The position numbers and the translations under genes were made by a program. 29,705 nt of DNA from DASPNH01 sp035626675 (GTDB lineage Bacteria > Desulfobacterota > Binatia > UBA1149 > CAITLU01): the NCBI GenBank assembly GCA_035626675.1, contig DASPNH010000160.1:1-29705 (forward strand). The letters run 5' to 3'. Shown here one piece after another: positions 1 to 9,661 of the stretch (positions are counted from its first letter, which is position 1; each line of letters opens with the position of its first letter). The notes beneath the pieces are model-generated. The model did not search any database. It was not told where the DNA came from and was given only the letters and a program-made list of their open reading frames with translations.

Positions 1-1603
1 ACGGGGCGCCACGCTCGACTTCGGAACGCGCACCGTCCACGTCACCGGCGACGGTCAGTTCTCCTTCGGCATCGGCAGTGCCACCATCGAGAGCGGCTCG
101 TTCATCGTCGATCCGGGAAACGATGCCGCCATCCACGCGCGTGGCCGCGGCTCGAGCCACTCACGCAGCGGCGGCGTCACCATTCGCGCCTTCCGGCAGT
201 GCTCGCTCCACGATCGGCAGTGCCTCGGCGACGACGGCTGCAACCTCGGCGACTGCGGCTCGCGCCGCTGCGCCGCCAACCCGCTGCGCCTGTGCGAGGT
301 CGACGGCGACTGCAGCAACGGCACCTGCAACCACCGCCGCTGCTCGCTCAACCTGGACCAGCGCTGCGATACCGACGCCGACTGCACCGCCGACACGTGC
401 GCGGAGGGCTTCACCTGCGAAGGCAGCGGCGACGAGCCCGTCTACTGCGACGAGAACTCCGATTGCGATCTGGGCGAGTGCAGCGTCGGCGACGGCATCA
501 TCGACCTCGGCGGCGGCATCGACGGCAGCTCCGACAAGCCGGCAGTGATCCGTCTGGAAGCCTACGGCGACATCTCGGTTCACGGTGACGTGGACCTGCA
601 CAACACTGGCAATCGCGCCGGCGGGACCATCAGCGCGCGCTCGCGCAAGGGCGACATCAATCTGGCCGGCGACATCCACTGCACCGGCACACCCGGCGGC
701 CGCGTCACGCTTCGCTCGCAGCAGGACACCGACATCGACGGAACCATCGACTGCGGTGGCGGTCTCGTCGACATCGCCACGACGGCTACCGGGATCACTT
801 CCAGCACGCGTGGCGTGCGAGTGCGCGCGGGTCGCGACATCGACCTGAACGGAAAGATCCAGGTGGACGGCGTCAGCGGCGCGCCATTCGGCGGCTACCT
901 GCACCTGGTGGCGAAGCGGGACCTGACCATCAGCGGCGAAGCCGAAGTATCGACGAGCGGCGCCAACGATCACGATCTGGTTTCGGGCTTCGGCGGGCGT
1001 CAGACCTACGAGACGCGGCGCAACCTGACGATCACCGGCAACCCGTGGCTCGTCTCCAACGGCGCGGCGCCCAACGGCAGCGGCGGCGTCGTCGAATTCG
1101 GCGTCGAGAACGACGCATTCATCGAGGCGCGCATCGATGCGCGCGCCGGCGGTTTCGATGCGTTCGACGTCGCCGGCGGCGGCTTCTTCCTGTTCGCGAA
1201 CGGATCGGCGCGCATCGCCGAGGACACCGAGATCGACCTCTCGGGCGGAAGCGAGGGCGCCGGCGGGCGAGCCATCGTCGATTCGGCCGGGGACCTCCTG
1301 TTCGAAGGCATGATGCAGAGCCGCGGCAACGGAGAAGGACGCATCACCGTGTTCGACTTCATCGGCTGCGACATCACCATCGGTGAGAACGCCGAGATCG
1401 ACAACAATGCACTCGGCGGAGACAACCTGTTCGAAGTGCATGAGCGGATGACCGTGGAAGACGGCGGCCTGCTGCGCACCAACCACGGCATCAATCAGAT
1501 CACCTACCGCACCGACAACAAGAAGCCGCGCCTGGACGGCAACGTCTCGCCCAAGGCCGTGCGGATCCTGGATTCCTCGCTGAGTCCTTGCGGACAGGAG
1601 TAG
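1..1603 (+). CDS. Secreted repetitive (beta-helix-like) protein with Cys-rich insert, 5' partial
   Basis: The reading frame is open from base 2 to the TAG at 1601-1603, so the start lies left of the window. About 533 codons are visible. The first part reads like a surface beta-helix or adhesin-like protein (LDFGTRTVHVTG, then short Gly/Asp-rich strands). Codons ~57-165 carry four copies of a cysteine unit, C-x5-C-x4-C-x4/5-C, spaced by 7-9 residues (for example CDTDADCTADTC). The rest consists of repeated strand-turn units such as GDISVHGDVDLHN and RDLTISGEAEVS, typical of right-handed beta-helices. The gene at 21024-22486 is a clear relative: it shares LDFG-R-TV, the RQCS-C-C-C start of the insert and the same C-terminal ending style. 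Function is unknown; a cell-surface or secreted structural role is inferred. An internal ATG would drop the shared N-terminal part, so I treat this as a truncated longer gene. Confidence 0.75.
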   Translation, partial: RGATLDFGTRTVHVTGDGQFSFGIGSATIESGSFIVDPGNDAAIHARGRGSSHSRSGGVTIRAFRQCSLHDRQCLGDDGCNLGDCGSRRCAANPLRLCEVDGDCSNGTCNHRRCSLNLDQRCDTDADCTADTCAEGFTCEGSGDEPVYCDENSDCDLGECSVGDGIIDLGGGIDGSSDKPAVIRLEAYGDISVHGDVDLHNTGNRAGGTISARSRKGDINLAGDIHCTGTPGGRVTLRSQQDTDIDGTIDCGGGLVDIATTATGITSSTRGVRVRAGRDIDLNGKIQVDGVSGAPFGGYLHLVAKRDLTISGEAEVSTSGANDHDLVSGFGGRQTYETRRNLTITGNPWLVSNGAAPNGSGGVVEFGVENDAFIEARIDARAGGFDAFDVAGGGFFLFANGSARIAEDTEIDLSGGSEGAGGRAIVDSAGDLLFEGMMQSRGNGEGRITVFDFIGCDITIGENAEIDNNALGGDNLFEVHERMTVEDGGLLRTNHGINQITYRTDNKKPRLDGNVSPKAVRILDSSLSPCGQE

Positions 1604-1606
1604 GGT

Positions 1607-1631
1607 GATAAAGGTGCCTGACCCCTTTATC
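1607..1631. repeat. REP-like palindrome between convergent genes
   Basis: GATAAAGG and CCTTTATC form a perfect 8-bp stem around the 9-base loop TGCCTGACC. It lies between the stop codons of two convergent genes (1603 and 1637). The 15-base core AAAGGTGCCTGACCC (1610-1624) recurs exactly at 25816-25830. It may act as a bidirectional terminator, but neither side has a clean T-run. Confidence 0.6.
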
Positions 1632-1636
1632 GATTC

Positions 1637-4600
1637 TCACGCGCCCAGCGTCACCTTGACGCGGTGGCGCTTGCCGTCCTGCTTGAGCGGGATGCGCGCG
1701 GCGCCGTCCTGCGGCGCGAGCTCTCTCCCGTCGACCGTCACCGAAGTCACCGACGTCGTCGTTCCACCCGAGGCGCCGACCTCGATCTCGTAGCGCGAGC
1801 CGGCGCCGGCGGTGCGGTAGCTGATCTTGAACCCCGGCCATGCATCGGGAACGCGCGGTCGCAGCACGAGCGTGCTGCCGCCTTCCAGCGTCAGCCCGAG
1901 CAGCGACTCGAGGCCGACACGATACATCCAGCCGGCCGAGCCCGTGTACCAGGTCCATCCGCCGCGACCGAGATGCGGCGCGACGCCGTAGATGTCGGCT
2001 GCCACCACGTACGGTTCGACCTTGTAGATATCCACCGCGGCCGCGTCGGCCGCATGAACGACAGGCGAGATCATCTCGAACAGCTCGAGCGCCTGCTCGC
2101 GACGTCCCATCTCGGCCAGCGCGCGCACCAGCCAGAGCGCGCCATGCGTGTACTGACCGCCGTTCTCGCGAATCCCGGGCACGTAGCCCTTGATGTAGCC
2201 GGGGTCGCGCTCGGTCTTGTCGAAGGGCGGCGCGAGCAGGCGCACGATCCTCGCCTTGCGATCGACGAGCATCTCGTCGGCAGCGGCCATCGCCGCTTCG
2301 GCGCGCTCGGGCGGCGCGACCTTGGAGAGCACCGCCCACGCCTGCGCGAGCACGTCGATGCGGCACTCCTCGTCGGCGGCCGAGCCGAGCGGGCTTCCGT
2401 CGTCATAGAAGGCACGCCGGTACCATTTGCCGTCCCAGCCCGCGTCGTTCAGCGCAGAGACCAGGCGCGCGCGATGCGATTCGTAGCGCCCTGCCCTCTC
2501 CTCGTCGCCGCGCGCGCGGCAGATCGGAGCGAAGGCCTCGAGGATCGTGCACAGGAAGAAGCCGAGCCACACGCTCTCGCCGCGGCCCTCGCGGCCGACA
2601 CGGTTCATGCCGTCGTTCCAGTCACCGGTGCCCATCAGCGGCAGGCCGTGCTCACCGACGCCGAGCGAGCGGTCGATCGAGCGCAGGCAATGCTCGTAGA
2701 CGGTGGCCGCCGTATCACTGCGGTCGGCATCGACGTAGGCCTCGTCCTCGCCCTCGGCCAGTGCGCGCGCGCCGAGGAAGCTGGCACTGCTATCGAGCAG
2801 ATGCTGGTCGCCGGTCACGGCCACGTAATGGGCCGTCAGGTACGGCAGCCACAGCAGGTCATCGGAGAAGCGGGTGCGGGTTCCGCGGTCGGCGGGCGGA
2901 TGCCACCAGTGCAGCACGTCGCCCTCGGCGAACTGATGCTCGGCGTGCAGCAGCAGCTGGGCACGCGAAAGATCCGGCCGCGCGTGCACCAGGGCCGCCG
3001 AGTCCTGCAGCTGGTCGCGGAAACCGAAGGCGCCGCCGCACTGGTAGAACGCCGAGCGCGCACGCATCCGGCACGAAAGCGTCTGGTAGAGCAGCCAGCC
3101 GTTGAGCAGCAGGTCGAGCGGCTTGGAGGGCGTCTCGACGCGAACCGCGGAAAGCGTGTCGCGCCAGCTGCGGCGTGCGTGATCGAGCGCGGCGTCGACG
3201 GCCTCGGCGCCGCGAAGACGGGACAGCACCTCGTGCGCCTTCTCGCGCGAGCCGGCCTGGCCCAGAGCGAACACGACCTCGGCCTCGGCGCGCGCGGCCA
3301 GCTCGATCGAGACCTCGAAGGCGAAGCAAGGGTCCAGGCCGCTGCCCGCGCGCGATTGCAGAGGCGTCGACGAAACCACCGCCTGCGGCGCCGCCATCGT
3401 ACGGCCACGACCGACGAACTCGGCGCCATCGGTCGTCCAGGACACCGCACCCGGTGAAACGAGCACGGCCCCGAAGGCAATGGCGCTCGAGTGGTCCTCG
3501 CTGAGAGCGTTGCGGGCGAGCAGCGCTCCGTCCTGGCCCTGCTCGGTGACGACGGTGCGGGCATGCTCGGCCGAGGATACGCCGAGGACCAGGCGATCGA
3601 TCGAGTACAGGCTGAGGCGCCGCGGCTTGGTGCCGCGGTTCTTCAGCCGCACGCGCACCAGACGCACCGGCTCGGCGCCCGCGACGAACGCGCACGTCTC
3701 CTGATCGATGCTCTCGCCGCGCTGGCGCCAGATCGTGTAGCCGAAGCCGTGCCGCACTTCGCACGGCATTCCCGATGCGGCCGGGCCCGGCTGCGGCGAC
3801 CAGTAGCGATCGCTGTCGTGGTCGCGCAGATACAGCGCCTGCCCATGCGGATCCAGGATCGGATCGTTGCTCCACGGCGTCAGCTTGTTCTGCCGGCTGT
3901 TGCTCGCCCACGTGTAGCCGGCTCCGCTCTCGCTGGCGACGAAGCCGACCTCGTCGTTGGCGACGATGTTGACCCACGGCGCCGGCGGCAGCGCGAAGCC
4001 CGCACCTTCGCCCACGCGCACGACGTACTCGCTGCCGTCGGCGGAAAACCCGCCATGGCCATTGTCGAAGATCAGCTTGCTGCGCGAAGCTTCGGCCTCG
4101 GCCGATGCGGCATCGCCGCGTGCGCCGGCTTCGCGCGCGGCGCCGGCGCCGGCATCGCTTCGCGCCGCGCCGCTGCGAACGCGCGCCAGCCTGGCCTTGC
4201 CGGGCGCGGGCTCGGTGCTCTGGCCGGCGAGCTCGCGCGCAGCGGTGTCGGCGATCCAGTGTGCTGCCGCACGCAGGGCGCGGGATGCATCGGCGCCCAG
4301 GTCGGCGACGCGGCGCACGATCGCGGCATTGGCCAGCACCGCGCTCAGGCGGCAGGCTTCGCTGGTACAGGCGGCGTCTTCGCAAAGGACGGCGAGCGTC
4401 ACCGACAGGCCGAGATCACGCAGATAGCGCACGACGGCCGAGACGTCGCGCACGCGGCCCATCAGATCGCCGTGCCGCGCCGGCATGACCACCAGCAGCG
4501 AGTCGGGTGCGATGCCGAGCGCGGCCAGCGGGCTCTCGTCGCCGCTGGCATGCATCAGGTCCTCGAAGCCCGCGCGCAGCGCCGGATGCTGGTAGAGCAT

Positions 4601-5575
4601 GGCCACGCCGATCGCCTGCGCGGACTCGGCCTGCGCCGGCGTCAGATGATTGCGCTTGCGCCGCTCGCGCTCGGCCTTGTCGGCCTCGTCCAGCAATGCC
4701 TGCTGCGCCTGCGGGGTGCGAAGCTGCGAAACCGCCGCCAGAACACCCGCGCGCTCGTAGCCGGCGGCCAGGACCAGCGCCAGCGACATCTCCTGCTCGG
4801 GACGGATCGTCATGCGCCGCCGCATCGCAAAGACGGGATCGAGCACGCTGCCCATCGTGCGCGACAGCGAGCCTTCGGCGATCATGGCAGGCGACTGGAG
4901 GCTGGCGCCGCGGCCGAGAAAGCGCGCCCGGTCGGTGTCGAAGTCGAGGTTGCCCGCACCGTAGAGCGCACCGGCGACCCAGGATGGCGTCTCGTTGCCG
5001 CCACGCGGGCGGCGCCGCGCCAGCAGGGTTTCGGAAGTTCCCTCGTACTCGGTCTGCACGAAGAGCTTGGAAAAGGCCGGATGACCCTGGTCGGCGCCGC
5101 GCCAGCCGTTGACGATCTCGGCGTAGGCGGTCACCTCGATGCGGCGCATGCGCTGCGATCGGTTCCGGACCGAGATCAGCCGCAGCTCCGCGTCGGCGCC
5201 GCCGGCCACGGCGATGCGGCACTGCGCATCGATGCCGAACACGCGCCGGCCGAGCGTGACGCTGCCGATTCCGGCCTTGGCGGTGCTGGCTCCCGGAGCG
5301 TCGGCGATGGGCTGAAAGCCGAGCGACCACAGCTCGCCCGTGTCCATGTCGCGCAGGTAGATGGCCACGCCCTCGGCGTCGGCGACGCGGTCGCTGCTCC
5401 AGCGCGTCACCGCGATCGGCCCGCACTGCGAAAGCCCGGTGCCGGCGCCGGTGATCAGGGTCCAGTAGCGGCCGTTGGAGAGGACGCGCCCATGCGGCGC
5501 GGGGTCGTGATGGCGGGCGAGCGGCGGAGCGGCGGCGCCAAGAAGGCCTTCGAAGGTGCGCGCGGGCTCTTTCAT
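1637..5575 (-). CDS. GH94-family phosphorylase, C-terminal half of cyclic beta-1,2-glucan synthase type
   Basis: The 1312-residue product has no signal peptide, so it should be cytosolic. It aligns by eye with the C-terminal half of NdvB/ChvB cyclic beta-1,2-glucan synthases: a first beta-sandwich (~25-300, LSNGRYWTLITGAGTG, HPAFSKLFVQTEYEG), a helical and Rossmann-like linker (~310-500), a second sandwich (~505-815, NGHGGFSADGSEYVV, YTWASNSRQNKLTPWSNDP) and an (alpha/alpha)6 catalytic domain (~820-1220). The catalytic motif GTGDWNDGMN carries the conserved Asp residues of GH94 (D985 and D988); the general acid lies in this motif. The glycosyltransferase (GT84) and membrane half of NdvB is absent. 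Phosphorolysis of beta-1,2-linked gluco-oligosaccharides to glucose 1-phosphate is the likely reaction, but another beta-glucoside linkage is possible. The start has GGAGAAAGG upstream, and its ATG overlaps the TGA of the preceding gene (ATGA), which indicates translational coupling. Confidence 0.85.
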   Translation of the reverse strand: MKEPARTFEGLLGAAAPPLARHHDPAPHGRVLSNGRYWTLITGAGTGLSQCGPIAVTRWSSDRVADAEGVAIYLRDMDTGELWSLGFQPIADAPGASTAKAGIGSVTLGRRVFGIDAQCRIAVAGGADAELRLISVRNRSQRMRRIEVTAYAEIVNGWRGADQGHPAFSKLFVQTEYEGTSETLLARRRPRGGNETPSWVAGALYGAGNLDFDTDRARFLGRGASLQSPAMIAEGSLSRTMGSVLDPVFAMRRRMTIRPEQEMSLALVLAAGYERAGVLAAVSQLRTPQAQQALLDEADKAERERRKRNHLTPAQAESAQAIGVAMLYQHPALRAGFEDLMHASGDESPLAALGIAPDSLLVVMPARHGDLMGRVRDVSAVVRYLRDLGLSVTLAVLCEDAACTSEACRLSAVLANAAIVRRVADLGADASRALRAAAHWIADTAARELAGQSTEPAPGKARLARVRSGAARSDAGAGAAREAGARGDAASAEAEASRSKLIFDNGHGGFSADGSEYVVRVGEGAGFALPPAPWVNIVANDEVGFVASESGAGYTWASNSRQNKLTPWSNDPILDPHGQALYLRDHDSDRYWSPQPGPAASGMPCEVRHGFGYTIWRQRGESIDQETCAFVAGAEPVRLVRVRLKNRGTKPRRLSLYSIDRLVLGVSSAEHARTVVTEQGQDGALLARNALSEDHSSAIAFGAVLVSPGAVSWTTDGAEFVGRGRTMAAPQAVVSSTPLQSRAGSGLDPCFAFEVSIELAARAEAEVVFALGQAGSREKAHEVLSRLRGAEAVDAALDHARRSWRDTLSAVRVETPSKPLDLLLNGWLLYQTLSCRMRARSAFYQCGGAFGFRDQLQDSAALVHARPDLSRAQLLLHAEHQFAEGDVLHWWHPPADRGTRTRFSDDLLWLPYLTAHYVAVTGDQHLLDSSASFLGARALAEGEDEAYVDADRSDTAATVYEHCLRSIDRSLGVGEHGLPLMGTGDWNDGMNRVGREGRGESVWLGFFLCTILEAFAPICRARGDEERAGRYESHRARLVSALNDAGWDGKWYRRAFYDDGSPLGSAADEECRIDVLAQAWAVLSKVAPPERAEAAMAAADEMLVDRKARIVRLLAPPFDKTERDPGYIKGYVPGIRENGGQYTHGALWLVRALAEMGRREQALELFEMISPVVHAADAAAVDIYKVEPYVVAADIYGVAPHLGRGGWTWYTGSAGWMYRVGLESLLGLTLEGGSTLVLRPRVPDAWPGFKISYRTAGAGSRYEIEVGASGGTTTSVTSVTVDGRELAPQDGAARIPLKQDGKRHRVKVTLGA

Positions 5576-8500
5576 GATCTCGGCCTTTCTCCAGTTGCGT
5601 ATTCGAAAACGACGGTGGCAGGCAGGGTCCGCACCACGGCCTCCGCGTCGTAAAGCTCACCTTTTCGTTGCTCGTGATGTCGCAGCTCGACCGTCGACCC
5701 TTCGATGCGGGCCTGCACGACGCGCGCGCCGCAGCGACCGGGGCCGCTCGCGAAGCACTGCGGCGCGGCCACCACGATGCCGCCCTCCGGTATACGCGTC
5801 CCGGCCGCAATCTCCACGGCCACCTCCCCGCCCGGGCGTCGCTGGATCCGATAGCTGAGCGGTCCGTAGTGCGTGGGCAGGTCTCGCACCGCCACCGGCT
5901 CACCCTCTTCGAGCCAGGCATAGGGGACGCCGGCGCCGACCAGCAGCGCATGGTCCCGCTCGCGCTCGTGGACGAGCATCGTGCGGATGGCGTGGACGAA
6001 CGTCGATCCGATCCAGGTGTGGGGAAGATCGCCCAGGAAGCTTCCCTCGCGCGGCTCGAGCCAGCTGATCTCGGGCCACTGGTTCCACGCCGGCGGCCGC
6101 TGGTCCTGCGTCATCGTCGTCAGCACGTCCAGTGCCTCGGCCTTGCGGCCGAGCCGCAGCAGCGCACCGATGTTGCGAAGCTCATAGGCCGTGTAGCCGA
6201 CACCTTTCCTGGCCACGCTCTCGCGTCCGCCGACTTCGCGTGCGTACTTGTCGAAGCTGCGCTCGAGCGCGGCGCGCGGATAGACGTCGTCGACACCCAG
6301 CGCGACGGCGACGGCCGTCGAAGTCGGATCGAAGTCTCCGAGCTCGACCGACGCCGGAACGGTCTCCAGCTTGTGCGCCAGCATGGTCAGCGCGATGGAG
6401 CGAGCGAAGGTGACCCGGAAGCTGTCGCGCTCTGCCGCGTAGGCGGCGGCACGCTCCTGATCGCCGGCCACACCGGCAAGTATCGCAGCGTCGATGAGGC
6501 CGCGCAGCGCAAAGGCATCGTCCCAGTACGCGTGCACCGGGCGCGCGCTGTAGCCTTCGTGGCTGATCGATTCGGGCAGCAGGCCGAAGTAGGCCTCGCG
6601 GATGGCGGCGCGATACTCCTCGGTCATGCGCGTGGCGCGCAGCCGGACCATGAAGTCGACCACGGCGACGACGCGCGGCCACATCTCGCGAACGAAAGCG
6701 GCATCGCCGGTGAAGCGGTAGATCTCCGCAACGGCCCACACGAACTGACCGAAGCTGTCGTGCTCGGGAACGTTGTCGGCTCCGCCGGCGTCCACGCAGC
6801 ATGGAACGTAGCCGTCGCTGCGCTGGAAGCCTCCGAACCATCGGATGAAGTCGCGAGCCTCGTCGCTGAAGCCGAGCTCCAGCAGGGCCTGCGAAGTCAT
6901 CGCGCCATCGCGGATCCAGGAACGCTGGTAGGTGCGAGAGCCCGGCTGGATGGCCGGGCCGTCGCGATTGATGAGGATGTAGGCGAGGTTGCTGCGCATC
7001 GACGCCAGCAGGTCTCCGGCCTTGCGTGGCAGCTCGACGGGAATGGTGCGAAGCCTGCTCGCCCAGTGCGCGGTCACGTCCGCGAGCGACTGCTCGTGCT
7101 GCTGGGCAGTCAGCGGCGCTTGCGGCTGCGAGGTGTGGAAGGGAACGGTCAGCCATACGTCGCGCATTTCGTCCGGCTGCAACCGGACGTGGAATGCGAA
7201 GGCCGCCGACGCATGCCCGAACTCGTCCTCGACCTCTTCGTGCTCGGGCACCCTGCCACGTTCCAGATAGGAGGTGATCCCGCCCTCTTCGAAAGCGGCC
7301 GCGCCAAAGTCGTCCGGCACCGGCGCGACCGTCACGAGCTTCTCGCCGTTGACGAGCGCCGAGCCTTCCCCTCGACGCGCAATGGTGCGGATCGAGGTGA
7401 CGCCGCCGACCATGTTCAGGCTCTGCCAGGGCGGCAGCACCTGGAAGGGACGGACGGCCAGAAAGAACCGGCCCGCCCACGTCCGCGACCCGCGATTGTG
7501 CAGCCGGTAGCGTGCGCGAGCCCGCGAAGAGCCGGCCTCGCCATCGGCAAAGGCGGTGACGGTCATCGCGATGTCGTCGAAGACGCGCTCGACCGATGGT
7601 ACCGGCAGCTCCTGCTCGGCCAGGCTCACCACGGGTTGCGCGTCCTTCCACGTGCGCAGCCGGTCGCCGGTGACGAGAAACGGCTCGATGGTGAAGGACC
7701 CGGCATCGACTTCGAGCGCGCCGTCCTCGTTCAGGAGAGCTTCCCTGGCGTCGTCCTCGACGCCTACGACGGTCCAGTAGCTCTGCTCGCCGGAGAAGTA
7801 GCGAGGGTGGTGGCCGCCGGGCGAGTCACCGGCCACGCCAGCGAAGAATGCGTTGAGCGAGGAGGAGAACTGGAACGGCTGAACTTCGACCTCGGCGACC
7901 GTGACGCCGGCGTTGGCGGCGGGCTCAAAGCGCAGCCGCAGCCAGCGCGCGTAGAGATCGGGAGTGTACAGGTAGTCGCGCCCGCCGTCGCTGCGGGTCA
8001 CGCGCCGGACCTGCGTCCAGGTCGCACCGTCGCGCGACGCCTCCAGGAGGTAGGAGGCGGCATGGCCGCGCGCGTCCTGCTGCACGATGAGCCCGCCCTG
8101 CTCGAATGCGTCGCCGAAATCCAGAGTGATCGACGGCGCAGTGTCGCCAGGATCACTGCGCCACACCGTCGTGGCGTTGCCGTCCAGGACCGCAGAGGCT
8201 TGATTGGTCATCAGCTGCGAGCTCGCCGACACCGAAGGGCGCGGCAGCTCGCCGCCGCTGTCGGTGCGCGGCTCCAGACGGATCTCCTCGATCCACATCG
8301 AACCGGCGCCACCCTTGGCCGAGGTGATGGCCAGCTCGATGGCATCCAGGTGCTGCGGCTTGCCGCCGCCTGCAGGGCCCCACGCGAACTCGAGGCGTGA
8401 CTTGGCCACGCGCAACTCGGTGGCTTCGGGCGGCAGCTGGTACTGCGGCAGGCGGCGCCACCATACGTTCTGCCCCGAGACCAGCTTGATCTCGAGGTTG

Positions 8501-8808
8501 TTGGGCTGAGCCCGCCCGCGCACGAGGAACACGAGCATGTAATCGGACGGCAGCTCCAGCGACAGATCGCGCCGGACGATGACGTGGCCGCGACCACCGC
8601 CCAGATCGAAGTCGAGCCGCAGCGCGCCGCCGTCCTCGTGCAGGGAGCCGGTAGCGGCTGGCGAGGCGATCACCTGCCAGCTTCGGCTCGAATCGCCCGA
8701 ATCGACCACCGGCGGCGAGGCCAGCGCCGAGGCCGCTGCCACGAGCGTCGCGACGAGAATGGGCAGGCGCAGCGTAAGCGCGCAGGTGAGGAAGTGGGCG
8801 GCTCTCAA
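5572..8808 (-). CDS. Secreted six-hairpin glycosidase-like protein with discoidin (F5/8 type C-like) domain
   Basis: This 1078-residue product starts with a hydrophobic signal peptide (LPILVATLVAAASALAS, cleavage near residue 30). A beta-sandwich follows (~40-185), then an F5/8 type C/discoidin-like carbohydrate-binding domain (~190-315, SASSQLMTNQASAVLDG, YLLEASRDGATWTQV). After a further sandwich, an (alpha/alpha)6 barrel spans ~620-980, with RSWIRDGAMTSQALLELG around D634 and DSFGQFVWAVAEIYRFTG. These patterns occur in six-hairpin glycosidases and debranching-type enzymes. I cannot assign the exact GH family. The predicted start is TTG (8806-8808) without a convincing Shine-Dalgarno. It lies 25 bases after the permease stop and overlaps the GH94 start, so it belongs to the same operon. 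The likely role is cleavage of a glucan in the periplasm or outside the cell, before import. Confidence 0.75.
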   Translation of the reverse strand: MRAAHFLTCALTLRLPILVATLVAAASALASPPVVDSGDSSRSWQVIASPAATGSLHEDGGALRLDFDLGGGRGHVIVRRDLSLELPSDYMLVFLVRGRAQPNNLEIKLVSGQNVWWRRLPQYQLPPEATELRVAKSRLEFAWGPAGGGKPQHLDAIELAITSAKGGAGSMWIEEIRLEPRTDSGGELPRPSVSASSQLMTNQASAVLDGNATTVWRSDPGDTAPSITLDFGDAFEQGGLIVQQDARGHAASYLLEASRDGATWTQVRRVTRSDGGRDYLYTPDLYARWLRLRFEPAANAGVTVAEVEVQPFQFSSSLNAFFAGVAGDSPGGHHPRYFSGEQSYWTVVGVEDDAREALLNEDGALEVDAGSFTIEPFLVTGDRLRTWKDAQPVVSLAEQELPVPSVERVFDDIAMTVTAFADGEAGSSRARARYRLHNRGSRTWAGRFFLAVRPFQVLPPWQSLNMVGGVTSIRTIARRGEGSALVNGEKLVTVAPVPDDFGAAAFEEGGITSYLERGRVPEHEEVEDEFGHASAAFAFHVRLQPDEMRDVWLTVPFHTSQPQAPLTAQQHEQSLADVTAHWASRLRTIPVELPRKAGDLLASMRSNLAYILINRDGPAIQPGSRTYQRSWIRDGAMTSQALLELGFSDEARDFIRWFGGFQRSDGYVPCCVDAGGADNVPEHDSFGQFVWAVAEIYRFTGDAAFVREMWPRVVAVVDFMVRLRATRMTEEYRAAIREAYFGLLPESISHEGYSARPVHAYWDDAFALRGLIDAAILAGVAGDQERAAAYAAERDSFRVTFARSIALTMLAHKLETVPASVELGDFDPTSTAVAVALGVDDVYPRAALERSFDKYAREVGGRESVARKGVGYTAYELRNIGALLRLGRKAEALDVLTTMTQDQRPPAWNQWPEISWLEPREGSFLGDLPHTWIGSTFVHAIRTMLVHERERDHALLVGAGVPYAWLEEGEPVAVRDLPTHYGPLSYRIQRRPGGEVAVEIAAGTRIPEGGIVVAAPQCFASGPGRCGARVVQARIEGSTVELRHHEQRKGELYDAEAVVRTLPATVVFEYATGERPRS

Positions 8809-8833
8809 GACAAAAGCTCGACAGTTTCAGCCG

Positions 8834-9661
8834 CTAGCCTTTGAGACTGCCGGCGGTCATGCCCGCAATGTAGTAACGCTGCAGGGCCAGAAAGACGAGC
8901 ATCACGGGCACGATCGTCACCACTGCGCCCGCCATCATCAGCTCGGTGTCCTGGACGTGCTCGCCGAACAGGTTGGCCAGCGCCACCGGCAACGTGTAGC
9001 GCCGGTCGTCGGTCAGCACGATCAGCGGCCACAGGAAGTCGTTCCATGCTCCCATGAACGTCGCCACTGCCAGCGTCACCAGGATCGGACGACACAGCGG
9101 CAGCGCGATGGTGAAGAAGACCCGCAGCTCGCCGGCGCCGTCGACGCGTGCCGCATCCAGCAGCGCGTCGGGGATGGAGAGGGCATACTGGCGCACCAGG
9201 AAGATCCCGAAGATGCTGGCCATGCTCGGCACCATCACGCCCCAGTAGGTGTTGATCAGTCCCATCTCTCGCAGCATCAGGAACAGCGGCAGCATTCCGA
9301 CCTGGCCGGGAATGACGAGCGCGGCCAGCATGATGCGCTGCAGCCGCTCGCGCCCAGCGAAGGGAAGCTTTGCGAGCGCATAGCCGGCCATGGAGTTGAA
9401 CACGACCGCCAGCGCCGTGGCGCCGGCAGCGATGGTCGCGCTCGAGAACAGGTAGCGCATCAGGTCCAGGCGCTGCAGCAGCACACGGTAGTGATCGAGG
9501 GTCGGCGAGCTCGGAAGAAGACGCGGCGGCACCGAGGTCGCCTCTCCTGCCGGCATCAGCGAAGCGCCGATCATCCACACCAGCGGCAGCAGCGTCAGCG
9601 ACGCCGCCATCAGGGCAAGGGCGTGCAGGGCAGCGCCGGCAACGAAGCGGCGCTGCCTCAT
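8834..9661 (-). CDS. Carbohydrate ABC transporter permease, MalG type
   Basis: The 275-residue inner-membrane protein has about six hydrophobic segments. The EAA loop that contacts the ATPase reads DAARVDGAGELRVFFTIALP, the standard MalG/UgpE signature, and the protein ends YYIAGMTAGSLKG as these proteins do. The frame stays open to an ATG at 9721, but the start MRQRRFVAGAALHALAL at 9661 places the positively charged end directly before the first membrane helix. Its ATG also overlaps the TGA of the short ORF upstream, which supports 9661. It should pair with the MalF-type permease at 9801-10700 and the binding protein at 13674-15044. Substrate specificity cannot be read from the permease; the neighbouring glucan enzymes point to oligoglucosides. 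Confidence 0.9.
   Translation of the reverse strand: MRQRRFVAGAALHALALMAASLTLLPLVWMIGASLMPAGEATSVPPRLLPSSPTLDHYRVLLQRLDLMRYLFSSATIAAGATALAVVFNSMAGYALAKLPFAGRERLQRIMLAALVIPGQVGMLPLFLMLREMGLINTYWGVMVPSMASIFGIFLVRQYALSIPDALLDAARVDGAGELRVFFTIALPLCRPILVTLAVATFMGAWNDFLWPLIVLTDDRRYTLPVALANLFGEHVQDTELMMAGAVVTIVPVMLVFLALQRYYIAGMTAGSLKG

Noticed and set aside
161..1486. Minus-strand open frame (441 codons)
   Set aside because: Antisense to the repetitive protein; its Val/Ala/Asp repeats mirror the plus-strand repeats.
3491..5653. Plus-strand open frame (720 codons)
   Set aside because: Antisense to the GH94 gene, low complexity, no motif.
5668..8400. Long plus-strand open frame (910 codons)
   Set aside because: It lies fully antisense to the six-hairpin enzyme; the product is Arg/Ala/Gly-rich with no domain. 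Long antisense frames are common in GC-rich DNA.
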